Below are positions 1 through 11,400 of a stretch of DNA of 64,000 bases, piece after piece. The translations under genes and the position numbers were made by a program. The stretch covers positions 1,240,001 to 1,304,000 of the forward strand of contig JAFEVB010000036.1 in assembly GCA_032629725.1 (NCBI GenBank), written 5' to 3'. This DNA comes from Gremmenia infestans. Lineage: Eukaryota > Ascomycota > Leotiomycetes > Helotiales > Hamatocanthoscyphaceae. The notes below the pieces were generated by a model. That model worked only from the letters and a program-made list of their open reading frames with translations. It did not search any database and was not told the DNA's origin. Each line of letters opens with the position of its first letter. Position 1 is the stretch's first letter.

Positions 1-36
1 AAATCCTCTCAATTGATCAATTCCCATGGCTTGATC

Positions 37-3000
37 ATGTCTTCCACACCTTCGAACTCGAGGACCTTTGCTGCCAACACCGGCCTCGGCCTCAAGTTGA
101 CACCATTGAATTCCCCATATCCGCGAACTCCAAGATCTCCGTATAAGCAGCGGAGCCTCTACGAATCCGGACTATCCCTTAAAAGAATTATTGGCACCAC
201 AGTCTCTTCACCGACTGCATTCGATACCCTTTCCTCTTCTCCGATATTTGCATATACAGCTGGAGCTGCGGCAGTAGTAGTTAATACCTCGAATCACTCA
301 CAGCGATTTTTCAGAGCGCGACCTACCGCCATACCCTTGAACAGTTCCAATACCGCATCATTTGCACCTGCTACACCTACCAACACGCCATCAAACGAGG
401 GCAGGAACAGAGCCGTAACTACTCTCAGAGACTCTGGTATTCCATACTCCCCTTCTACTCCACACAGCACGCTGGATTGGGGTGACTCTCCAAGCTCGAA
501 GACTTGGACCAGCAGGGAGCGAATCAAGGCGGCCACATGTCTTTCAATCAGCCGGGATGGAAGGCTTCTGGCTGTCGGAGAGGTATGAAGTTTCTCCAGA
601 TGTAGACAGGCTCACCTACTGATACCATTCAGACCGGATACTCGCCAAGAGTTCTAGTTTTCTCTCTACAGGACAATTCATCCGATACGCCTCTTGCTAT
701 CTTAAATGAGCACACGTTTGGAGTACGGGCGGTGGCTTTCAGTCCGGACCAAAGGTATCTGGCAAGTTTGGGGACCCCAAACGACGGTTTTCTTTATCTT
801 TGGTCAATAAACCACAGAACTGGAGCCGCAAAACTGCATTCGAGCAATAAATGCACGAGTTTTGTGAAGCAAATGCTATGGCTCGGCAAGAGCATTGTCA
901 CGTATGTTCTTTATTGGCCCCTTAAATGTTTCTTCTAACATTACATAGCATTGGCACGCGGCATATCAAGATTTGGAGGGTTGAAGAAACCCGAAGTGCG
1001 TCACCTACGAAGCAACGGTTTGCCTTAGATGGTACGCCGCAACCCATACCTGCACAACCATTACTTAAGGCCCTAGCCGGACGAAATGTACTCTTGGGAC
1101 CATTAGTGGATGCTACTTTTACAACTATAGCAGCGATATCCGAACATAAGGCTATTGTCTGTTCTGAAAAGGGAGATATCTGCCTACTGGATGATACCGA
1201 AGGGCAGAAGCTAATTAAGTTGGCAAGCACTGGATTTGCAATCACTTGTGTTGCAATCGATATGCAAGCTCGGCGAGTCAGGGTAGGAGGTCGCAATGGA
1301 AAGGTCAAGACCATGAATCTGGACGACCTTTTAGCGCCTAGTACACCTCCTGAGTCGCCTGTTCCAAACGATGAGAACATAACATCATCAAGTGATGCGG
1401 GCCATCTATGCGCGATGGGTTACGCTGCTAGAAGCTTGATCGCTATCAATTCGAAGCACTTGATCGAAATATCAAGCGCTGATTCCGAACTCGAGGACCC
1501 ACAGGTAGAGAATTCGCCATTTCCAGCTCATGGGGATTCGGTTCTGGGAGTCCGCGTCTTGACTCCGGAGAACGACTTTAAGGCTGCGTTCCTCACATGG
1601 TCCGCCAATGGAACAATCGTCTTTTGGGATTTAAATGGTAGAAGTATGGTATCTTTAAACTCGGAGGTGGAACAGTGGTCGTCGGGAGAAGAAGACGTGG
1701 TCAATCAATGCGTTATTGTTCGGCCTTCCCAAGGTGCAAAATTCCTCGTCACCGGCGATAAATATGGTGTACTGAGGGTTATCAACTCCACAAGCAAGAA
1801 GTGCGTATTTGAAACCAGAGCGCATTCATCCGATATACAAGATATTGCCCTATTCGCGACCCCTGATACCAGTTTGATAGCCTCTTGTGGACGGGACAGG
1901 ACAATTCAGCTGTTTCGGTGGCTTTCAGACCAGTGGGTCCTTATTCAGACTTTGGACGACCACTCTGCTTCAGTGTGCGGAATGATCTTTGTGGAAAATG
2001 GCGAGAAGTTGATTTCCTGTTCTTCGGACAGGACAATACACATCAGACAGCTTGTGAAGAAGGACGTTGGTGGACAGGACGTGATTGGCGCAGTACCTAT
2101 AAGGATTGTCACCTTGAAGGCCTCTCCGGTTTCACTGACTGCTTGTTCCGGTGATCAGACTGGAAGCTTTGTAGTTTCGTTGTTGGATCGTACTGTGGCC
2201 ACTTATGAAATCAGCAGTGGGCGGCTTGTCAGTTCGTTTAAAGCGACGGATGGTGAAGGCGGCGATGCGGTAATATTGGATGCTCTTGTCATGGGGGAAC
2301 CGAGCGCAATACCTGGTAAGTCAACTCACTAGAGTTTCACGAGTACGACCTTCTGAGGTGATGTTAACTATTTATTTAGCGTGTCCAACAATCCTTGCCG
2401 GGATTTCTGGAACCGACAAATCCGTGAGAATATACGATGCAATTATGGGGACCTTTCTGGATCGCGAATGGGGTCATACAGCTGCCGTGACAGATGTTGC
2501 TCTTCTAGAACCGGCTGATTCAGATCAAAAGATCTTGATCAGTACTGGAAGCGACGGGACTATCATGATCTGGGACCTCTCACCACGCCCACCGGAGCCT
2601 CAAGAGCCTATGGACTTCTTATCTCGTGATCCGTCACCACCCAAGGAAACGCAATCTGCTCGGCCTCCACTCCGAAGGGTGCTTTCCAGGGCAGAACTAG
2701 CGGAATTTCAAAGAGCATCGCCAGCGTCTACGCCCGGCAATCGTTCGCCACCAAGAGTCCGGAGGAAAACTTCGAAATACAATATTTCTTCCCAGTCGCC
2801 GACGTTAGCGCCCCCACCTGTTCCTCCGCTGAGTTCAAAGCACTTTGCATCTACATCGGACGACTCTGGCGTGCGTCGAAATGCCAACAGAGCTAAATCC
2901 AGAAATCGGTCTCGAAGCCCAACAAGCCCAAAAGCCAAGGATATGAGAAGACCGTCCCTAGCATCACTTGATGTCCGAGGGAGAACCAAGAGTACAGGAA

Positions 3001-3353
3001 ATTTTAGTGAATTTGGCACGCTTAACATGGCGACCGAGCAAGCCTGCCGCACACTGCGAGCTTATCGAAAGAAGTTGTTATCATCAGAATCGGTTAGAGA
3101 GGATTCTTTGAAAGAGCTTGATCAGGAGTTACGGCTGACAGCTACGGCGCTGGGAGAAAAGAGCATCAAAACAAAAGCTATTAGTGAGACTGCCTTGGCG
3201 GGCTTACTAGATCAGTATTCGGATAGACTGGTGTCTATGTTCGATGAAAAACTGAGATTGACAAAGTTGACCGAGAATTCTACTAATACTCCAGAAACTA
3301 ATAGCCCAGAAGTTTCAGAGCGACCAAAGACTGCTGGGAACCCTGTGGTCTGA
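37..3353 (+). CDS. WD40-repeat scaffold protein (MABP1/WDR62-like)
   Basis: Modelled as four exons, 37-582, 633-901, 949-2315 and 2380-3353, which join in phase to 1051 aa. The first 140 or so residues are Ser/Pro/Thr-rich. A long run of WD40 repeats follows (about residues 170-810), with WD-type endings such as FLYLWSI, IKIWRVEE, IVFWDLNG and IMIWDLSP. The C-terminal 240 residues are basic and Ser/Pro-rich and end in a helical, probably coiled-coil stretch. This order (two consecutive beta-propellers, then a disordered tail with coiled coil) resembles animal MAPKBP1/WDR62, which are JNK-pathway and spindle scaffolds; the fungal function is not established here. The chosen ATG is at 37, but the frame is open to the window edge, so an upstream start or exon is possible. 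No enzyme motif is seen. Confidence 0.85.
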
Positions 3354-3814
3354 ATGTGTACAATAATTTTACTTCGCTTCACATGAAGATGGGCTCTTCA
3401 CGCTTTGGGAACATTTTGGCGTTTGCTGGGTGGGATGTTTAAACAATTCAGATTCTGGGGTGTCTGGGAGTAAATATGGATATGAAATTTTCGAGGTGTT
3501 CTGCCAAGATGGCTTGATCGAGGTGGGGGGAGTTTTATGGGGTATCCGGTAGCTCTGGTTTGCAGCATACCATAGAAGGACGGGATGCAGTTGATGATGG
3601 AGGAGTAAGAATTCCAATGAATGATTGAACCACCATCCCTGGGTGCCATTTGCAATGAATCACTAAATTTTGATGCCGTGGAGCAAGGGAAAGACGGTGA
3701 GTAGAGAGTAAAGACGGCGCACTCTTGAGAAAGAAAAACCTCAAATGCTCTGTTCGGACAAATCAATTAACCAATCCTATCCCGTGGTCCTCGAAAGCGA
3801 ACATGCAGGCAATA

Positions 3815-3829
3815 CTCCGGATTACGGAG
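3815..3829. promoter_or_regulatory. Inverted repeat CTCCG-N5-CGGAG
   Basis: Perfect 5-bp arms CTCCG and CGGAG are separated by GATTA. The inner part is CCG-N5-CGG, the kind of paired CGG half-site bound by Zn2Cys6 dimers. It lies about 360 bp upstream of the transporter ATG. A second inverted repeat, GGAGG-TAAG-CCTCC, overlaps it at 3826-3839. Function is inferred only. Confidence 0.35.
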
Positions 3830-3872
3830 GTAAGCCTCCTGGTCCCACACCCCAGACCACTACCCAGCCATT

Positions 3873-3983
3873 CCCCGCCTCTCCACGGGGTCCTGGAGGC
3901 TGGGCGATCCGCTTTAGGCTACACGATACATGAGATAGCGGCGTTACTGCCAGGAAGCGTTAGGCTTGAACGTGAATGCGGGG
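3873..3983. promoter_or_regulatory. Two convergent GCGGGG (CreA/Mig1-type) sites
   Basis: CCCCGC at 3873-3878 (GCGGGG on the minus strand) and GCGGGG at 3978-3983 both match the CreA consensus SYGGRG, about 200-300 bp upstream of a sugar/quinate-type permease. Carbon catabolite repression of such permeases is common in fungi, but here it rests on short motifs alone. Confidence 0.35.
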
Positions 3984-4075
3984 AAGGGATTGGTGGAAAG
4001 ACTTGGATCTCCCGTTGGACATCTGCGCAGATCCACGAATGAGAGGAAAGACAGTCACCAACAGCTTTCTTTACA

Positions 4076-4082
4076 TATATAA
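4076..4082 (+). promoter_or_regulatory. TATA box (TATATAA)
   Basis: TATATAA lies 97-103 bp upstream of the transporter ATG at 4179 and is followed by a pyrimidine-rich stretch, as in many inducible fungal promoters. Confidence 0.5.
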
Positions 4083-4178
4083 CACTTGCCTATCTTCCTC
4101 TTCGACTTTGGACTCTGCTCTTCTCCTCATAGCAAGCTGAGGGACACATCGTCTTGCAATTGAAAGGCAACCGGCATC

Positions 4179-5898
4179 ATGGCAAAAGTATCATTTTTCA
4201 AAAACTATAGGGTGTACCTGCTCACTTCGGTGGCATACATGGGCTCGCTCCTCTTCGGTAGACCCTCTCCTGACCCAATGATATCAGAGCATTACTGATG
4301 GATCGCGACTTAGGATATGACACTGGAGTGATGGGTTCAGTTCTCGCGCTCTCCTCCTTCAAGGAAGACTTTGGACTTCCCACGAAGAAAGGGGGGTTCG
4401 CAGATGCCAAGAACGCGAAGGTTGTCTCGAACACCGTATCACTGCTCACAGCAGGTTGTTTCTTCGGTGCCATCGCTGCTGCATTTCTCAATGACCGTTT
4501 TGGACGCCGCTACTCGCTCATGGGATTCTCCTTGGTGTTCTTGGTCGGTGCCGCAATTCAGACATCTGCTACGCATCACATTGGCCAGATCTATGGCGGT
4601 CGGGTCATTGCTGGTCTGGGTATCGGTGGCATGAGTAGTATCACTCCGGTCTTCGTCGCCGAGAACTGCCCACCTGCTGTGAGAGGTAGAATTACTGGAT
4701 TGTTTCAGGAGTTTTTGGTGATTGGCAGCACGTTTGCGTACTGGCTCAACTATGGCGTTGCTCTACACATCAAGCCATCGACAAAACAATGGCGTATCCC
4801 CGTTGCTATCCAGCTGATCCCAGGAGGATTCCTCTTCATTGGCCTATTTTTCCTGAAGGAGAGCCCAAGATGGCTGATGAAGCAGGGCCGCTATGAAGAG
4901 GCCACAAGCTCGTTGGCTTATATGCGGAGGGAAGACCCCACTGACCCAGATATTGTGAAGGAGATTGCTGAGATCCGGGCGTCAATTGATGAGGAGCTTT
5001 CAATGACTGAAGGTGTGACATGGAGGGAGTGCATCACGCCTGGGAACAGATACCGATTCTTGTCTGGATTTGTGATCATGCTCTGTCAACAGTTTTCTGG
5101 CACAAGTAAGCAACCCTTTTCTTTAGCCTCCTCGGGTCCTCCACTTTATTAGAAAGTCAATACTAACTCGTTATAGATTCCATCGGATACTATGCACCTC
5201 AAATTTTCCAGACCATTGGTATATCCAAAACCAACACTTCTCTGTTCGCCACTGGCATTTATGGCACAGTCAAGGTCGTCACTACCGCAATATTCCTCGT
5301 TATTGGCATTGACAAACTTGGACGCCGCAAGTCCTTGATTATGGGAGCCGCGTGGATGATGACGATGATGTTTATTCTCGGTGCTATCTTGCACACCCAT
5401 CCACCTACGAATGTCGATGCTGTGTCGCCAGCCTCCATCGCAATGGTAGTTATGATCTATTTCTACGTGATTGGCTACTCTGCATCCTGGGGTCCTATTC
5501 CATGGGTATACCTCTCTGAGATTTTCCCTACGCGCCTTCGGTCCTACGGTGTAGGTATGGGCGCTGCGACTCAATGGCTGTTCAATTTCGTCATCACGGA
5601 AGTCACGCCCAACGCTATTAACCACATTGGATGGCGAACATTCTTGATGTTTGGTATCTTTTGTGCGGCTATGGGAACCTGGGTGTTCTTTTTCGTGAAG
5701 GAGACGAAGGGTCGTTCTCTTGAGGATATGGATATCCTGTTTGGGACTGTGAACGCGGAGCAGAGAGCGGAGGATGTGGAGAAGGTGTTGCATAAGAAAT
5801 ATTTGAATGAGGAAGCGGAGGTGGCTGCTGGTGGGGATCACAAGGGAACTTCAGTGGTTCTTGAAGATGTTACTGCAGTCCCTGCTCCTGCGAAGTAA
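4179..5898 (+). CDS. MFS sugar/quinate-type transporter
   Basis: Three exons, 4179-4257, 4314-5105 and 5177-5898, join in phase to 530 aa. The second intron has a textbook TACTAAC branch site at 5161-5167. About twelve membrane helices are evident. Sugar-porter signatures: GYDTGVMGS after helix 1, DRFGRR between helices 2 and 3, KESPRWLMKQGR before the central loop, GIDKLGRR between helices 8 and 9, and KETKGRSLEDMD after the last helix. The length is normal for the family. A plasma-membrane proton symporter for a hexose, quinate or related small carbon source is likely. The quinate-permease branch is my best guess from the N-terminal region, but substrate cannot be read from sequence. The upstream GCGGGG sites would fit glucose repression. 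Confidence 0.9.
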
Positions 5899-7036
5899 GA
5901 ACTGGGATGGGAATTTGAACATATGTGGGGTGGTCGTATGACAACAATCTACCATCATAGTTTAATGCAATGATTTCAGTCTAAGAATGTGCCACTCAAG
6001 TCGACGCCCAGCAATCTGAGACACTGGAATATCTTGAAGGACGAATGCCTCTTTTATTCTAATCTAAGAGCTGTAGTAGCTGGTGGTAGCGGTCAGCTAA
6101 AGAATACCCCGCGTGCACTCTATTTAAAAGGGGTCCGGACGACTTGACCTTTATTCCCACGTATGGGATCTGTTACTTTTTACTAAACCCTCTTCTCGCT
6201 CTATAATCTCATATCCATACTTACTGACGCCCCATTATCACTCCTCAAGGCCACGTAAACTCTATACCAAGCCATAGCTAGTAAGGCGAGGTTATGAGTT
6301 CTGTTCTGCTGCACATTGCAAACTACTCTAGCGTTCAGTTATATTCAAGATTTTGCCGTATAGCGATACTGTTTGCGAATATTTGGGAACGATTGAACTT
6401 GTTCCTATGGTATTGTCAAAAACCAGGTAAAGTCTATATCCACACATATTATCGTAGCATTCTATTACTAATTTTCACTAATAGGTATATTCATTTTTGC
6501 ATATATGGGCAAGTAGTTGCTTAGGTAGAAAAAGCAACTAGACAAGGCGTTAAAGATTTATGAATCTTATTGATACTTACTTCTATGTATCGAAGCATCT
6601 AGAGGTGGAATCGAACTCCACTAAAAGGGTGGAAGGACTTCTCAGGAATGTTTACTATGATACACCTGAATACTTAATGGAATTTGGGAAACCTCTGCTA
6701 CTCGTGATCTGTCAAAGCTGTCTGCAATTCGCATGCGCAAAATAGAAGCGGACAACTTGAGTCTTCTTGTGTAGTGTCTTTGAAATACCGTAACATGTGA
6801 ACATCCCCATAATAATCCCCGGATCCCCCACCTGTCGCGTACATAAGCCACGGAACCTCGGTGCTTTCACATGCCCTATCCTAGTTCACCACGACTTGAC
6901 TTGATACTTTAAACTCTGCCCTCATTCACCTTTTCTCACCGTCTCCATCTACAGAACATCTTGGTCCTGTACACATTACCAGCTTCCATATCTACAATAT
7001 CCCCCGGCATCGTCCAGAAACCCCGAACTACCCAAG
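5899..7036. other. Intergenic spacer, AT-rich in the middle
   Basis: No gene seen. About 6170-6740 is AT-rich with only short chance ORFs. An isolated tRNA T-arm-like hairpin occurs at 6605-6621 (see rejected items). From about 6880 the sequence turns pyrimidine-rich, consistent with the promoter and 5' leader of the SCP2 gene. Confidence 0.5.
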
Positions 7037-7550
7037 ATGTCTTTCAAGAATGGTGAACACAACTCTGAAGCTATTGCGATCTTAGTACTGATTGATTTCT
7101 AGATGCCTTTCCCGCCTCTGCGGCCTTCGACGTTATCAACAGCGCGATTACATCTTCTGATGCTGAGCGAAAAGACGCCATCAAGAAAGGGAATGCTATT
7201 TTCGCCTTCACATTGAAGAACAAGGCCGGGGAGACGGACAGCTGGCACATTGATCTCAAGTCGAAAGGAGAGGTTGGAAAAGGTCTCGGAGATGGGCCTA
7301 CAGGTGTGTATTCTATTTCCAAGACAGAGGCCATGCTCTCTGCAAAGACCTCTTGAGATGGCTGGCTAACCTCTGTTTCTTAGTTACCATTTCTCTTTCT
7401 GATGAAGACTTTGGAAAGTTGGTTGAAGGCAAGGCGAACGCACAACGGTTATTCATGTCAGGCAAGCTGAAGGCCAAGGGAGATGTCATGAAAGCCACCA
7501 AGCTAAATCCAATATTGAGCAAGGCGCAGACTGCCAAGGCGAAGCTTTAG
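7037..7550 (+). CDS. SCP2 sterol-carrier domain protein, PTS1 (AKL)
   Basis: Three exons, 7037-7052 (16 nt), 7103-7303 and 7384-7550, give 127 aa, the usual length of stand-alone fungal SCP2 proteins such as yeast PXP-18. The whole protein is one SCP2 domain: the strand region FAFTLKNKAGETDSWHIDLK, then VTISLSDEDFGKLVEGK, then the lipid-pocket helix LFMSGKLKAKGDVMKATKL. It ends in AKL, a canonical type 1 peroxisomal targeting signal, so a peroxisomal matrix location is likely. SCP2 proteins bind fatty acyl-CoAs and other lipids and support beta-oxidation. The very short first exon encodes only MSFKN plus one base; splice phases are consistent throughout. Confidence 0.93.
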
Positions 7551-8439
7551 ACCATACAATTGTACAACACCTATATTTCGTCCTCATTGTCGGTACTTTG
7601 TGACTTAATTGCCAAATGGAATTCAATGCTTTTATTTTTCAGTCATGGGTGTATTCGAGATATTACCTGCCTAGCTAGGAGGCGTAGGCAGCCCAATGAT
7701 TCACGATTTGCCGGCGCAACCAACTTCAGCTATTATCCTGAAGACTTCTTCCGTTCCGAGATGTTTACAAACGCATTATACCAAGATCCCATATATTCCT
7801 TGAGTATCTTAGCCGTGGCATACAGTTATGTAGGTATATAAATGTACGTATATAATACACTAAAGGGGTCTAGTAAGTTGATTCTACACTGGTTGGAGAA
7901 CAAGCTTGATGAATCTTGAGACTGGAAGTATTGACGACCACAACTACCTTTGACGCATGACTCACATCTGAACACACAAAGAAAATGGATACAAAGGGAG
8001 TACCTAGGTAGCTGCTCAGATTCACTTCTGGTGTGGTGCTTGACAGTTGGTGGTATGGGTCACGTGTTAGGCTATTGGTCCTGGTGCGGTCATGTTGATT
8101 TTGAAGTCGAGATCTCCTCTTCAACGAACGCGCCCCAAAACATCGACAGCAGACGCACCACCACCAACCTCCAGCTTGACTCACAACAATCTTGTGAACT
8201 TCTTCTCTTCTCAAGCATCATACTGCTGGCGCCTCAACTAAAAACTCTTTCCACTCGAATCACAGCAAATGCGCACCAGAGTAGCCATCTTTGTCAACTC
8301 GAGTCTCATTCACTTTTGAGCGAGCTTCCGGCCGCAGGTCGCATTGTACCATACACCTTGAACTCCTCCCTAGCACCGAATATCTGTGCCATCATCGACC
8401 AACATCTTGTGTGAAGCGTCGCGTTGGACGTGTATCGCG
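7551..8439. other. Intergenic spacer, promoter of the nucleoporin gene
   Basis: No gene seen. An E-box CACGTG sits at 8061-8066, with an inverted CCAAT (ATTGG) about 8 bp downstream. From about 8100 to 8439 the DNA is rich in C, A and T with few G, as expected for a 5' leader. Confidence 0.45.
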
Positions 8440-11400
8440 ATGGAGGGCCCACCTCGCGCCAATGCTGCGCAACTTGCGGCTCGTAAGATCAAGGAGAAGC
8501 CCAAGGCAAAGAGATCGGGATCCGCCAGACCTGATCACTCAGCTCCGCAGTGGGCATCTCAAAGCCCGCAACCAGGGGAGGGACTCTTTGGAGGAAGTGT
8601 GCAAGCCTCAGGATCATTCAGCTTCTCCGGACCGTCATCGGCACCCTCCTTCCCCCCTTCCTTTGGAAACGGTGGCAGTGGGTTTGGAGGCAATAATAGT
8701 GGAGGATTTGGTGGGATGAATAACGGTCCACCGTCTAATGCCTCGGATCGAGATTCAGATCGACCGGTTGACGACCGGCCGCCCAAGAAACAATTTGGAA
8801 CTTCCACAACCTCCACCGCCCAGCAAAACAACAACCCCTTCCAGATGTCTACCACTATTGGACAAATCCCATCTACATCTACAAGCCTATTTGGCTCTTC
8901 CAATCCCCCACAAGGAGGAAACAACCTATTCTTCGGAGGCGCGCAGCCATCCCCTGCACCCATCTTTGGCACAACAGCACCGACACAAGACCAGCCCACC
9001 AACCCTTTCTCTTTTGGCGCCTCTTCTTCCCAGCCACCTCCATCGCCCAGTATCAACTTTGGCTCTAATCCAGCTGCCGACAAGCCAGCGAGCAATCCTT
9101 TCAATTTCGGCCAGACCCCTTCTCAACCGCCACAGTCTCCCGCGCCAGCGCCCTCATTCTTCAACCAGGGGCCTACGAATTCGGAACCAAAACCCCCTAG
9201 CTCTCCATTTTCATTTGGCCAGACTTCAAAACCGCCAGTAAGCTCTGGTATCAACTTTGGCTCCACTCCAGTAGCTGAATCTCCGGCAAAGGACTTTTTT
9301 GGCAACCCTCAATCTCAACCATCTCCTCAGCCAACAACCCTTTTTGGAAACACCACGACAGCTGAATCTCCAGCAAAGGATATTTTTGGCAAATCCTTTT
9401 CTACACCTGACACCGCTGATTCTCCAAAGCCACCAATGTCCAACCTTTTCGGCAGTGTGCAATCCGCTGCCCCACCAGTGAATGATCTATTCGGAAACAA
9501 GGCTCAGAGTTCTACCAACGGCACAAGTAATTTCTTTGCACAAAATGGTCAGCCAAAGCAGGCGCCCCTCAATACTTTCGGTTCCTCCAGTCAGGCACCA
9601 ACTGCATCCCCCACGTTTGGAGAACAAAACTCGCAACCCGCTAGCAGTATCTTTGACGGACCGAAGCCGAAACAGCCATCAAGCAATATTTTTGGTGGCA
9701 ACACGTCACAAGATGGGCCTGTAAACAACATATTTTCTAGCCCGAACAAGCCGGCGACATCGATAACAAATCCATTTGGAAGTATTAACAAATCTTCCAA
9801 TCAACCGGCTGTTCAGTCCAATGCCAACGGTGTTGACAAAGACAGACAAGCCTCTCCAGAAAAACCATCCGCGCCGGGTGACCTGTTCGCAAATCTAAAT
9901 AAACCACTTGACGAGCCAGCGACAGAGCCCCGAATCAACGGAGCTGGACCTAGAACTGAGCCTTCGCCGGTGAAGTCAGTTGCACCTGTCAACGGACTAT
10001 TTGGCAGTCCTTTTAAACAGCCAGAAGCTCGACCAGCTTTCTTGGACCAGCATCAGGTGACTACGTCTCAGAAAATCTCCTCTGGCCAGGGTCAATCGAT
10101 ACAGCAGATTGACTGGGCAAAAGTCGACTGGGAACAATTTCAGGGAGTTACCATGGAGCCTCACAATAAGGGCCAGCCGAAACTTCGTGTTCTCGCACAA
10201 AATGTCCCATTCGTAAGTGCACGCAAAGCTCTACCAGCTTCTATGTAGGTACTAATTTTGCCTAGTTCAAAGAGCCACAATCGAACCTACCGTACACTCC
10301 CGAAGTTATCTCACTGATAGACTCGATTTCGAGGGCTGAGACCGAGCAAAACTTCAGAGCCTACGAATTACTTGCACCTGCGATACCCGAGGAGGCATCT
10401 TCAATGACTCGAGAGGAAGAAGGCTTAATTCATGATATCAACGGGGAAGCTAAAGACTATCCCAAGATTTACCCTGGACTATACTTTGCCAAGACATTCC
10501 CAATTGAGCACATGGCACCCTTGGTTCCTGAGCACTATTCTCCGGAGTTACGCATCGAATTCTACGTCGCATATCGTATGAAGATCCTGAATAATGAGTT
10601 GAGAAAGTACTTCGACACCGCATCTGTTACGACCAACATTATGCCAGCAATCGCTTTCTATCAGATCCTGCGCAAACAAATTCTGCGACGTGGTACCGCA
10701 GAATATACGATGGAACTCCGTAGGCTCGGAGTTGAACCTAAATTGACCCAAGCGAATGACAAGGGCAATGCAAAACGCGCTGCTGATGATGAAAATGAAG
10801 AGAATGAACCCCCTACCAAGCGCACAGGGCAAGTTGGATTGCCAAACCCATTTCGACAATCAAATGAGCAAGCTGCTTCGGCGTCTACAATACCAACTTC
10901 CGTCGCAAGCTCTCAACCATACCTTAATGGAAATACGATAGCTACATCCTCGGCACAATTCTTTCAGTCTCCTGTTCCAGATCCAAGTACTACAGCATCT
11001 CCTTCTAAAGGAAAGAGAAAGGGGGATGACTTGGACCAAGATATGCCGCAACCGAAGAGAAATAGTCCTTTGAAGCAGGTCAATATGCAGAACCTAAATG
11101 GCGCTAGTGGTGGATCTAACACCTTGAACACGTTCAAGAGCATACTCGAGAGCCCATCTAAATCCAACGGCCCCGCGAGGGTCAGTCCGGAGAGAAAGAC
11201 CCATGGCTCTCCTGCAAAGCCAGCGGACGATGCACCTCGTGTCAATCCATTCGGAAAACTCCCTATTCCAGCCTCGGCAGCAGCTACCAAAACAGCATTT
11301 CCATGGCCTGGGAATATGTTCGCCCCGAAGACTCCGTCTAGCCCCACTAAATCCCCCTCGCAAAGCTTCACCCCAGTTTCTTCGGCCCCTGCGAACCAGT

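Larger units (their letters stand above)
3354..4178. other. Intergenic spacer and promoter of the MFS gene
   Basis: No gene seen. ORFs on the minus strand here (to about 3766) have no recognisable domain and look like chance. The right half is the promoter of the transporter and holds short inverted repeats, two GCGGGG-type sites and a TATA box, listed separately. A CT-rich stretch lies between the TATA box and the start codon. Confidence 0.6.

Noticed and set aside
3369..3766. Minus-strand ORFs after the WD40 gene
   Set aside because: No recognisable domain and multiple mutually overlapping frames.
5149..5841. 230-codon ORF antisense to the MFS transporter
   Set aside because: Lies opposite exon 3 of a clear transporter, and its composition reflects the antisense of coding DNA.
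6597..6668. tRNA-like T-arm on the minus strand (GTGGA-GTTCGAT-TCCAC at 6605-6621)
   Set aside because: The T stem-loop is perfect, but the 3' acceptor strand CTCTAGA has no partner about 70 nt upstream, and no D arm or anticodon arm could be built. Probably chance or a relic.
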